64,000 nucleotides of DNA from assembly GCF_003626755.1 (NCBI RefSeq), contig NZ_RBCJ01000001.1, forward strand, positions 1,302,001-1,366,000, written 5' to 3'. Source of the DNA: Ulvibacterium marinum (GTDB lineage: Bacteria > Bacteroidota > Bacteroidia > Flavobacteriales > Flavobacteriaceae). This document shows positions 36,809 through 44,455 of the stretch, one piece after another (the first letter of the stretch is position 1; each line of letters opens with the position of its first letter). Under the pieces are notes generated by a model. The model was given only the letters and a program-made list of their open reading frames with translations, made no database searches and was not told the DNA's origin. The translations under genes were made by a program, and so were the position numbers.

Positions 36809-37783
36809 TTAAAGTTTGTAAAAGTCATATTTGATCGTCCAATTTACCGTAGCTCCCGGTGCAATTTCGAGGTCAATATAGGGCTCTGGACAAACCGTTT
36901 TCTGGGCTGACCAAAAGACTAAGCGAGACAATGGTCTGTCACATGTAATTTTCACGCCTGCGCCCGAACGTCTATTCTCTACCCAGATTTCATATCCATT
37001 ACTATTGTTGTTGTCGAAACCGGTAATTTCTCCGATATAGACATGGTCTTTTTTGCCTAGTTTTTTGATGAATACAATTTCGTCATCTTCTATTTTTACG
37101 AATTTTCCAATGTCATTTATCTTTCCTTTTCCAACAATTTTGAATGGAAACCGCACTACATAACCAGGGCCTATATTTAGGCCATCCAAAAAGAAAAAAT
37201 TATGGTTATACACCTCGGTTTCAATCCTATCGTCCCCGTGATTGGTAAGACTATGGGTTATTACCATTTCGGATGTATCGGGAGATAAACTGATTACTTT
37301 TTGATACTCGTAGGAATAGGGTCGGTCATTTAGTATATGTTTGAAAGAAGTCTGGTTCGTGAGACTCTCTACTTCCCATTCCCCTGCATCGTGAATTTCA
37401 TAGGTCTTGAAATTGGAATACCTGGGCTCCACAGGTTTCCGAAGTGTACCAATACCGATTTTAAGAAAACTGTCTCCAATTTTAGTTTTGTCATACCCTA
37501 CAGGTCCAAATTCTTCGACCGGGCCCATTACGGACTCGTGAACTTTTGGGTCATAGGTTTTGAACCATTTTCCAAAATAGGAGTGTCCGCCGTGCTCAAG
37601 CACAGGCATTACTCCAGACCAATCAAAACGGGTACCGCGATAGTATCCCTTGTGTTCGTCAGGCAAGTATATTGTCGCTTTGATCAAGCCATTTGAGATT
37701 TGAGCTTGCGGAATCTCTTGACTGATACTGCCTAAGAAAAACAGATAAAACATGGAACTTAACCAATTCTTTAAATTTTCCAT
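36809..37783 (-). CDS. Exported galactose-mutarotase-like protein
   Basis: A 324-aa protein with an N-terminal hydrophobic segment (SMFYLFFLGSIS). The mature part fits the galactose mutarotase-like beta-sandwich: RGTRFDWSGVMPVL, the family-like EVYNHNFFFLDG with a central His, and a C-terminal strand PYIDLEIAPGATVNW. I cannot name a substrate; aldose epimerase-like or lyase-associated roles are possible. It is on the same strand as the mannonate-dehydratase-like gene 222 bp upstream, in a region rich in exported sugar enzymes. Confidence 0.72.
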   Translation of the reverse strand: MENLKNWLSSMFYLFFLGSISQEIPQAQISNGLIKATIYLPDEHKGYYRGTRFDWSGVMPVLEHGGHSYFGKWFKTYDPKVHESVMGPVEEFGPVGYDKTKIGDSFLKIGIGTLRKPVEPRYSNFKTYEIHDAGEWEVESLTNQTSFKHILNDRPYSYEYQKVISLSPDTSEMVITHSLTNHGDDRIETEVYNHNFFFLDGLNIGPGYVVRFPFKIVGKGKINDIGKFVKIEDDEIVFIKKLGKKDHVYIGEITGFDNNNSNGYEIWVENRRSGAGVKITCDRPLSRLVFWSAQKTVCPEPYIDLEIAPGATVNWTIKYDFYKL

Positions 37784-38005
37784 TTCGGTATTTTTAGTTT
37801 ATGCTATTCAAACAATAAAAAGGCAACATAGCTGGCCATTTACGGATGCTTTGTGCCAGAACCCTGGATAATGATTCTCGAATACAATGCCAAGGTTGGA
37901 AGAGGCTCGACCCAAATTTCGAACATCCTTATCCGGATTCGCCGAAAACCTACTTTTCCGGTTTGCTTTGAAAAACTCAATTTACATTGTTAGCTATGGA
38001 TTATA

Positions 38006-39385
38006 CTACGGTCGAATCGGTGTGCCGTCTTCTCCACGAAGTTGGGTCCAATTGTAATTGTAGACGACCGGAGGATATTTTTTGGCCAACTTTTCGTTGA
38101 TGTCAATGCCTAATCCAGGTTTTTCATTTACGGACATATAACCGTTATTTACAGTAGGCATTCCAGGAAATACCTCGAGCACTTTATCCTCTGGAGTTCT
38201 GATAACCCTAGCAGCCTCTTGAATACCAAAATTCCAAATGGCATAATCGATATGAGCGTTGGCAGCATGCCCAACGGGCGAAGTATCACCGGGACCATGC
38301 CATGCAGTCCTTACATTGAACCATTCTCCCAATCTTGCCACTTTCATGGCCGGGGTGATTCCCCCGATCTGTGAAATATGTATTCTTATATAGTCGTATT
38401 GTCTGTTTTTCATAGGTTCCAGCCACTCATGTGGGTTGTTCAATAATTCGCCCATGGCAATGGGCACACTTGTATGTTCCCTTAACATATCGAACCAACC
38501 CATGTTCTCAGGCGAGAAGGGGTCTTCTATAAAAAAAGGTCTGTATTCCTCAACCTTTTTTATCATATCGATGGCATCCATGGGCTGAAGGCGTTCGTGC
38601 ATATCATGAAGTAATTCTATATCATCACCAAACTTTTCACGAACCTTTTTGAACATTTCAACCGTTCCCCGTTTGTATGCCTGCGGATCAATGGTCTGGT
38701 CACCCTGACTTCCAAACCCTGCTCTTTTCCAATCGGGATCGGTCGCCAAGTGTGTAGATCCATAACCGCCCAATTGTATACGGATATTTCTAAACCCTTC
38801 CTCCTTGTACTTGGTTACACTATCAATGACCTCACTTATCGATTTGCCCGAGGCATGGGTATAGGTGTCAACGGCGAAGCGAACTTTTCCACCTAAAAGG
38901 TCGTATACCGGCATTCCCGCCATTTTACCTTTAATGTCCCAGAGTGCCTGATCAAGGCCACTTAGGGCATTGTTCAAAACAGGTCCGTTTCGCCAATAGG
39001 AACTCTGATAGGCAGTTTGCCAGATATCTTCAATATTGGAAACATTTTTGCCCTTACAAAAAGGATCGAGGTATTCTTCGATAGCCGAAACAACGGTGTG
39101 CGCCCTTTGGGTGAATGTTGCGCAGCCAAGTCCGTAGAGACCATCTTGATCGGTCTCTACTTTTACAATAACCAGATTGGTACCGTAAGGCGCGGTAATA
39201 ATGGCCCGCACTTTGGTAATTTTGACTTGCACTCCAACAGCGTAAGACGGAGTTGGAGCATGGGATTTGGGGGTAGACGCCCTGGTATCGGAACTTCCAA
39301 AAATACCTAGAATTCCTGCTGTAGAGCCAAGACCTAGCGTTTTAAGTGCATTTCTACGGTTTACTTGATTTTCTAAATGTTTCAT
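38006..39385 (-). CDS. Tat-exported enolase-superfamily dehydratase, mannonate dehydratase-like
   Basis: A 459-aa protein. A Tat-like signal (NRRNALKTLGLG, Arg10-Arg11) precedes an enolase-superfamily core of the ManD type: CATFTQR (88-94), SSYWRNGPVLNNALSGLDQA, then DMH (Asp261, His263), Glu287 in IEDPFSPE and Glu313 in MGELLNNP, and WHGPGDTSPVGHAANAHID. Family knowledge: ManD-group enzymes dehydrate D-mannonate or D-gluconate; many members have low or unknown activity. An exported member is unusual, since the known enzymes work in the cytosol. Confidence 0.87.
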   Translation of the reverse strand: MKHLENQVNRRNALKTLGLGSTAGILGIFGSSDTRASTPKSHAPTPSYAVGVQVKITKVRAIITAPYGTNLVIVKVETDQDGLYGLGCATFTQRAHTVVSAIEEYLDPFCKGKNVSNIEDIWQTAYQSSYWRNGPVLNNALSGLDQALWDIKGKMAGMPVYDLLGGKVRFAVDTYTHASGKSISEVIDSVTKYKEEGFRNIRIQLGGYGSTHLATDPDWKRAGFGSQGDQTIDPQAYKRGTVEMFKKVREKFGDDIELLHDMHERLQPMDAIDMIKKVEEYRPFFIEDPFSPENMGWFDMLREHTSVPIAMGELLNNPHEWLEPMKNRQYDYIRIHISQIGGITPAMKVARLGEWFNVRTAWHGPGDTSPVGHAANAHIDYAIWNFGIQEAARVIRTPEDKVLEVFPGMPTVNNGYMSVNEKPGLGIDINEKLAKKYPPVVYNYNWTQLRGEDGTPIRP

Positions 39386-39502
39386 AATTAATGTTTAAGT
39401 TGTTGTTCTATACATGGCTTCTTTTCAATTTTTGGTAATCTCTTCCCAAATGATTCGTTTAAAAGTGTTCGATTGGTAGTCGAGATAGTTTTTCATAGAC
39501 AA

Positions 39503-39655
39503 CTAGTCCATTCCAGTTTTTACAAAAGTCAAATAAACCGTCTCTGGACTACATATAATTGGTTCACCTCGGACATTGAAGGAGGTGTTGGCCAACATAC
39601 GGGATCCGGTTCGTTTTTCTAATTCGAAATTAGTTGCAGTTTCCAGGATTGGCAT
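39503..39655 (-). pseudogene. Relic of a NodU/CmcH-type carbamoyltransferase C-terminus
   Basis: A 50-codon frame on the minus strand ends ...ERKTG-type helix, then ANTSFNVRGEPIICSP, then ETVYLTFVKTGMD and a stop. NTSFNVRGEPIVC-TPEDA is the C-terminal signature of O-carbamoyltransferases of the NodU/TobZ family (usually 550-600 aa). An in-frame stop lies four codons upstream of the ATG at 39655, and I find no rest of the gene. It is best read as a degraded remnant, though a short expressed peptide cannot be excluded. Confidence 0.75.
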
Positions 39656-40003
39656 CTTGACTTACCGTTTGGAATATGGGGCAATCGATCTAAATGCGTA
39701 GTTGCCGCAATGTTCATTTTAACCCTTGGAAATAAAAAGGAATTCTTGAAACAAAATTTCGAGTTTTTCCTACTCGGAATTGTCCAGAAGGACGGTTCTC
39801 CCCCCCCCCTCCCAAGTAGAGGTAGATCGAAACCCTAACCCCAAAGGGGCGAACCTTGAGATTTAGATTCTTTTTTTAGGTTTAGATCAATAGCGTAATC
39901 AAAAATTTTCACATGTCGGGAAATGAGGTGCAATGCAGAATGGGCGGCATCACCAATTGCCCTATCAAGGTTCAACTATGAAATTTACACTTTACCGTAT
40001 GGT
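39656..40003. other. Degenerate intergenic region with a 10-base C tract
   Basis: No intact gene. The tract of ten C at 39800-39809 is unusual in this moderate-G+C window. On the minus strand around 39890-39980 a short open stretch reads IGDAAHSALHLISRHVK, which looks protein-like but is not assigned; with the carbamoyltransferase relic it suggests decayed genes. Confidence 0.5.
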
Positions 40004-40192
40004 CTATTCCAATCCTTTTTTCCCCTGTTTTCGATAATAGAAGGAACCTAGGGCGACAATCGTAATTAAAGGCAGTAGTATCCAGGCCAATTCGCCCAGT
40101 AAGGAATCATGCGAATGACCTTCCGTACCGGGATGGGCGTTTATAAGCTGTGCGGATAGTAACAAAACTAAAATTGAAAATGCTTTTTTCAT
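40004..40192 (-). CDS. Small His-rich membrane protein at the end of the lar operon
   Basis: A 62-aa protein: signal peptide (to about residue 19, ending NAHPG), a short His-rich stretch HPGTEGHSHD, and one membrane helix (about 34-53) followed by a basic tail. The HPG...H start after a signal peptide resembles the metal-binding N-terminus of HupE/UreJ-type nickel proteins. It starts two bases after larC ends, so it is translated with the nickel-pincer cofactor genes. A role in nickel binding or uptake is an inference. No full nickel transporter is nearby. Confidence 0.72.
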   Translation of the reverse strand: MKKAFSILVLLLSAQLINAHPGTEGHSHDSLLGELAWILLPLITIVALGSFYYRKQGKKGLE

Positions 40193-40194
40193 TT

Positions 40195-41430
40195 TTAAGA
40201 ATTTAAAGGGTTAATATTTATTTTGTTCAAAACCTGAAATGGTGTCTGGCCATTTGTTGCAGCCAAATTCTTGATATCATCATATTCGGGTTTTACCTTT
40301 ATAGTATCGGTTGGAGTGCGTACCTCCTTTACGTGAATTTCTCCTAAAGGGGTGGCTTTTGGATGTCTTTTTCTTGGCAGCTCAATTCTGTCTATGCTAT
40401 AATAGCGTAGTCCAATAGTAGTGGTGTTGTCAAAAAGGTAATTGGATACTTTCGTTAATGAACCAACGGGAAGAATGACGCTAAGTAAAAAGCCGAATCG
40501 TCCTTTTTTCATTAACTGCTGTGACATGCCAAAATCCACTGCCCCGGCATCCAAAAGGCCTTGCTGAAAATCCGTTCCAAGGTATTCCGGTGTCATGTCG
40601 TCTATTGAAGTCTCTAGCTGGATGTAGGAATCTTTGCTATCGGAATCATTTTCCTCGATCAGGGAAATCCGTACTACGTTGGGATTGTTAAAATTCTTCT
40701 TTCCAGGTCCATATGCCGTTTTTTGTGCGACATAGGTCGTGCTTTCGAAATCGGGATTGAGGTACCTCAAAATTGCGGCTCCTGTTGGTGTAACCTTTTC
40801 CCCTTCTTCATTGCCGGGATAAATTTGCATTCCGTGAAGTAGTTCAGCGGTAGCCGGCGCTGGAATCGGTAGCATGCCATGTTGGGTTTTTACCATGCCA
40901 AAACCTGTACAGACCGGGGTGCAAAAAACCTTAGAAATTTTAAGCTTATCGATCATAACAGCATTTCCGACAATATCGACAATCGAATCTACACCACTTA
41001 TTTCGTGAAAGTGAATGGTTTCAAGTGGCATCTTATGAATCTTGGATTCCGCTTTGCCAATTAACAAAAAAATCTCGTGGGCAATCTTTTTCGCACCCTC
41101 GCTAATGTGTGCATGATCTATCAGCTTCTGTATATCCGAAAGATGCCGATGTGCACTATGATGATGACTATGACCATGGTCATGTGAGTGTTCGTGATCA
41201 TGTGCTTTTGATTCTTTTGGGTCATCGATCAAGTTCAAATCCAGTACCTCTACATATTTGCAATTAATACCGTTTTTATCAACTTCTTTGATTTCGATTT
41301 TTGCATCCGGTAAATGCAACTTTTTCGGCAAGTCTATCAGGGACTGATAATCATCAAGCAACTCGCAAAAGGCGCTCAGGAACATATTACCTGATAAACC
41401 AGAAAAGGCTTCTATGTAGATAGCACTCAT
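40195..41430 (-). CDS. larC: Nickel-pincer cofactor chelatase LarC
   Basis: LarC inserts nickel into pyridinium-3,5-bisthiocarboxylate mononucleotide (P2TMN) using CTP, completing the NPN cofactor. This 411-aa protein has EAFSGLSGNMFL at the N-terminus, a His-rich nickel-binding stretch (77-96, HDHEHSHDHGHSHHH), FHEISGVDSIVDIVGN and TPTGAAIL. Unlike the L. plantarum gene, which needs a ribosomal frameshift to join LarC1 and LarC2, this one is a single open frame. It overlaps larB by one base. Confidence 0.95.
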   Translation of the reverse strand: MSAIYIEAFSGLSGNMFLSAFCELLDDYQSLIDLPKKLHLPDAKIEIKEVDKNGINCKYVEVLDLNLIDDPKESKAHDHEHSHDHGHSHHHSAHRHLSDIQKLIDHAHISEGAKKIAHEIFLLIGKAESKIHKMPLETIHFHEISGVDSIVDIVGNAVMIDKLKISKVFCTPVCTGFGMVKTQHGMLPIPAPATAELLHGMQIYPGNEEGEKVTPTGAAILRYLNPDFESTTYVAQKTAYGPGKKNFNNPNVVRISLIEENDSDSKDSYIQLETSIDDMTPEYLGTDFQQGLLDAGAVDFGMSQQLMKKGRFGFLLSVILPVGSLTKVSNYLFDNTTTIGLRYYSIDRIELPRKRHPKATPLGEIHVKEVRTPTDTIKVKPEYDDIKNLAATNGQTPFQVLNKININPLNS

Positions 41431-42083
41431 TATTTCTTAAGATTTAGCATTCTAAAGGCACTCATGGCAGCACCGTACCCGTTGTCTATGTTGACTACAG
41501 TAATTCCGTTTGAACAGCTTGTCAACATAGCATGTAACGCTGTTTTCCCATTTTTGGCCGTACCGTAGCCTACCGATGTCGGTACGGCAATTATGGGCTG
41601 GGGCAACAAACCGCCAACGACTGTAGGAAGGGCTCCCTCAAATCCTGCTACTACGATTAAAATATCGTAAGTGCGCAAGTCCTCAATTCTATCAAGTAAA
41701 CGATGTAGGCCGGCAACGCCAACATCCTGGATTATTTCCGCACCAATTCCCATATAGGTCAAAGTGTAATAGGCTTCATTCGCCACGCCTATATCGGAAC
41801 TTCCTGCTGAGATGATGCCTACACGTTTTACTTCGTCATTTCCCTCTAAAGGTTTTAGCATGAAGATTCCAGATTCTTTATCGAAAAAAGCCGAATGGTG
41901 TTTCTTCAACAATGCTTTTCCCTTTTTATGCTGTACCCTTGTGATGAGCACATTCTGGTTTCTATTTACATATTCTGCCAACAGACCTAATAATAGGTTG
42001 ATACTTTTGGATTCGCCGTATATAACCTCGTCAAAGCCCAGTCGCTGCCTTCTGTCATAATCGATGATAAAGGGTCTATTCAT
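41430..42083 (-). CDS. larB: Nickel-pincer cofactor biosynthesis protein LarB
   Basis: LarB carboxylates and hydrolyses nicotinic acid adenine dinucleotide (NaAD) to pyridine-3,5-biscarboxylate mononucleotide, the first step to the NPN cofactor. It is a 217-aa PurE-like protein: GIISAGSSDIGVANEAYY, AGLHRLLDRI and VVAGFEGALPTVVGGLLPQPIIAVPTSVGYG. It overlaps larE by 8 bp and larC by 1 bp, so the three are translated together. Confidence 0.95.
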   Translation of the reverse strand: MNRPFIIDYDRRQRLGFDEVIYGESKSINLLLGLLAEYVNRNQNVLITRVQHKKGKALLKKHHSAFFDKESGIFMLKPLEGNDEVKRVGIISAGSSDIGVANEAYYTLTYMGIGAEIIQDVGVAGLHRLLDRIEDLRTYDILIVVAGFEGALPTVVGGLLPQPIIAVPTSVGYGTAKNGKTALHAMLTSCSNGITVVNIDNGYGAAMSAFRMLNLKK

Positions 42084-42873
42084 TCAGAACACGATTTAAC
42101 TTTCCGGAGACGAATCCTTCTGTGTCCAGTTTTACCTTTAGAAAGCCTAGCTCCTTAATTTCTTGTGAAATTTCTTCGAATTGACTTTCCAAAGAAGGTA
42201 TTTCATCGGACGGAACTTCTACCGAAGCTTCATCGCCCCTATGCCTAACCCGAACACGATCGAAGCCAAAATCATTAAGAATATACTCGGCCTGTTCAAT
42301 TTGCCGAAGTTTGGTATTGCTCACTGGTGTTCCGTAAGGAATTCTTGAACTTAGGCATGGACTTGGGGGCTTAGAAGCTGTCTCAAGCCCCAATTCAGCG
42401 GCCATTTCTATAACTTCCTTTTTACTAATTTGAAGTTCGGCAAGCGGAGATCTGATCCCATATTTTTCAGCCGCTTGGAGGCCAGGTCGGTAATCTCCCA
42501 GATCATCAAGATTGGTCCCGTTCAAAATGGTATACTTCGGATATCTATCTTGGATAATGTCCACCATCGCCCCGTACAAGTGATTCTTACAGAAAAAACA
42601 TCGATTTGCGGGATTGGAGGTATAGTTAGCGTCCTTTAACTCTTCTGTCTTGATTACCTCTAGCTTTATATTGTGGGTTCTACAGAAAATTAGGGCCACT
42701 TCAAAATCCTTGGATTTTAAACTTTCCGAATTTGAAATCAAGCCTATTCCATTTTCCCCTTGAACTAGATTGGAGACATAAAGAACCAATGAAGAATCCA
42801 CTCCGCCGGAAAATGCGGTCACCGTTCCCTTATGATTTTCAAACCATTTTTTTAACAACTCCAATTTTTTCAT
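42076..42873 (-). CDS. larE: Nickel-pincer cofactor sulfur transferase LarE
   Basis: LarE adenylylates the biscarboxylate and adds sulfur, giving the bisthiocarboxylate. The 265-aa protein has the PP-loop SGGVDSS (22-28) and cysteines Cys92, Cys95 (RCFFCK) and Cys173 (SPCLSSRIPYG). The last matches the sacrificial cysteine of L. plantarum LarE; three such cysteines are the pattern of LarE forms proposed to hold a [4Fe-4S] cluster and act catalytically. It is nine bp after the aldo/keto reductase gene on the same strand. Confidence 0.95.
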   Translation of the reverse strand: MKKLELLKKWFENHKGTVTAFSGGVDSSLVLYVSNLVQGENGIGLISNSESLKSKDFEVALIFCRTHNIKLEVIKTEELKDANYTSNPANRCFFCKNHLYGAMVDIIQDRYPKYTILNGTNLDDLGDYRPGLQAAEKYGIRSPLAELQISKKEVIEMAAELGLETASKPPSPCLSSRIPYGTPVSNTKLRQIEQAEYILNDFGFDRVRVRHRGDEASVEVPSDEIPSLESQFEEISQEIKELGFLKVKLDTEGFVSGKLNRVLNE

Positions 42874-42882
42874 AGGGCTGGA

Positions 42883-43905
42883 CTAGGCAAAGACTCTTTT
42901 GTAATTTTCCACAATGAGGCCGGCATAGGGCTTTGCATAATTGACCAACCTATCCATATCTTCAACTGATAGTTTCTTGAAATCCTTTAACACCTTTACA
43001 TTTTCTTCAAGCTCATAGGTAAATCTACAACCGCTACATAGGCTTGATACGGGTAATGAATACACATATTGATGTAGATTTGCATGTGTGAGTTCGGTTT
43101 TTGCTACAACATCCGGAATGTCCTTTGTTCTGATGTCCTGGGGTGTTGTGTCGATTCTTCCTCCCATCATACTACCTCCAGCCATGGTCTTCATGGCAAT
43201 TACCCCATATCCCTTTTTGTTCAAGACCGGCAAGACTTCATGTTGAAATGATTCAAAAGAAGGGTCGCAAACGTTCAACGGCATTTGGCATGTGTCAAAC
43301 TCAATGCCCAATTCGTCGAGTTTATTAAGGAAATACAAGTGTGTTTTTGGATTTTGATGGCCTGTAAACCCTAGGTAACGTGTCTTTCCTTTTTCTTTTG
43401 CCTCCAAGAAAACATCAAGAACGCCATCGCGAAGGCGATTATCCACATCCTGCGGCGTAGTAAAAGTGTGTATTTGCCAAAGATCCAAATAATCGGTTTT
43501 TAATGCTTTTAGGGACTCATCCAATTGTTGTTGTACTCCTTTACCCGTTCTAGCCGGGGCCTTTGACATTAAAAAGATCTGGTCTCTATATTTAGGGGTA
43601 AGGAACTTCCCCATGTACTCCTCGGAACGTCCATTATTATAACGCCTCGCGTTGTCAAAAAAGCGCACACCTAGTTCCATGGAACGTTCTACCATCTTTT
43701 CTGCCTCCTTTGGATCTTCCGTAAGCCCCAAATGATAGCCGCCCAAACAAAATGAGGTCACCTTTTCCCCATTTCGTATTAATTGTCTTTGGGGCAGGGT
43801 TTCGCCCAATTTGTCATAAGTTGGCATTGCGGAGGCCCAATCGGCAACTAAACTAAATGCCGCTGCAGAAGCAGATTTCTTGAGAAAGTTTCTACGGTTT
43901 TCCAT
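42883..43905 (-). CDS. Tat-exported aldo/keto reductase
   Basis: A 340-aa protein with a Tat-like signal (ENRRNFLKKSASAAAFSL) and an AKR barrel: GVRFFDNARRYNNG (Asp and Tyr of the catalytic tetrad), FLMSKAPAR with Lys, and YLDLWQIHTF with His. The C-terminal CSGCRFTYELEENV has two cysteines like those in ferredoxin-associated AKRs but lacks a full cluster motif. As first gene of the larE-larB-larC operon (9 bp to larE) it may act with an NPN-dependent enzyme on a hydroxyacid or sugar, but the link is positional only. Confidence 0.85.
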   Translation of the reverse strand: MENRRNFLKKSASAAAFSLVADWASAMPTYDKLGETLPQRQLIRNGEKVTSFCLGGYHLGLTEDPKEAEKMVERSMELGVRFFDNARRYNNGRSEEYMGKFLTPKYRDQIFLMSKAPARTGKGVQQQLDESLKALKTDYLDLWQIHTFTTPQDVDNRLRDGVLDVFLEAKEKGKTRYLGFTGHQNPKTHLYFLNKLDELGIEFDTCQMPLNVCDPSFESFQHEVLPVLNKKGYGVIAMKTMAGGSMMGGRIDTTPQDIRTKDIPDVVAKTELTHANLHQYVYSLPVSSLCSGCRFTYELEENVKVLKDFKKLSVEDMDRLVNYAKPYAGLIVENYKRVFA

Positions 43906-43956
43906 AGCTATGATTCGATTTTAAATTGTGTTTCACTTCGGCCAAAAAACTCAACT

Positions 43957-43983
43957 GTACTACGATATACAATTAGGTAGTAC
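43957..43983. promoter_or_regulatory. Inverted repeat upstream of the AKR-lar operon
   Basis: GTACTAC (43957-43963), a 13-base spacer, and GTAGTAC (43977-43983) form a 7-bp inverted repeat 51 bp upstream of the AKR start. Spacing of about 20 bp centre to centre fits a dimeric repressor or activator. Candidate operator; no regulator gene sits nearby. Confidence 0.4.
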
Positions 43984-44455
43984 TAAAGATAAGGGTAAAA
44001 CAAAAAGGATGATATGAATAATTGATTAATAACCAGTTAAATTTTTTTGCTATTCAACCTAATAATGAAAAATAAGGAAAAATTTGCTCATTTTGACCAA
44101 ACTCGAGGTCATTTTAGAAATGCGCCTTTGTTTTTGTACGTATGCCATTTTCATTGTTCTGGTGTTTTAATTGAGTCAATGCAAATCAATAATTTGCTCG
44201 TTTTGAGAATTACGATATGAATTGTAGTATTTGTGTATATTTTATTCTAAGTCATATACCTGGCACAAGTTATTTTAGGTCGATTTGCCCCATTACATGT
44301 ATAGCCCCTAAAGCCTTTACCCTAGAAATGGCCAGGATATATTGGCAAGACGTTCTTTAAAAGCTTCCAAAACCACTTTGTTCTTGAACCAGGATGTGGA
44401 TTTCCTTTATACTTCCGGTAGATTTGAGCTTCTTTTTAAGGGCGTTATCTAGGGC
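43984..44455. other. Intergenic region without a supported gene
   Basis: AT-rich stretch between the AKR operon upstream region and the end of the cytochrome gene. No open frame with coding character, repeat or RNA structure was seen. Confidence 0.5.
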
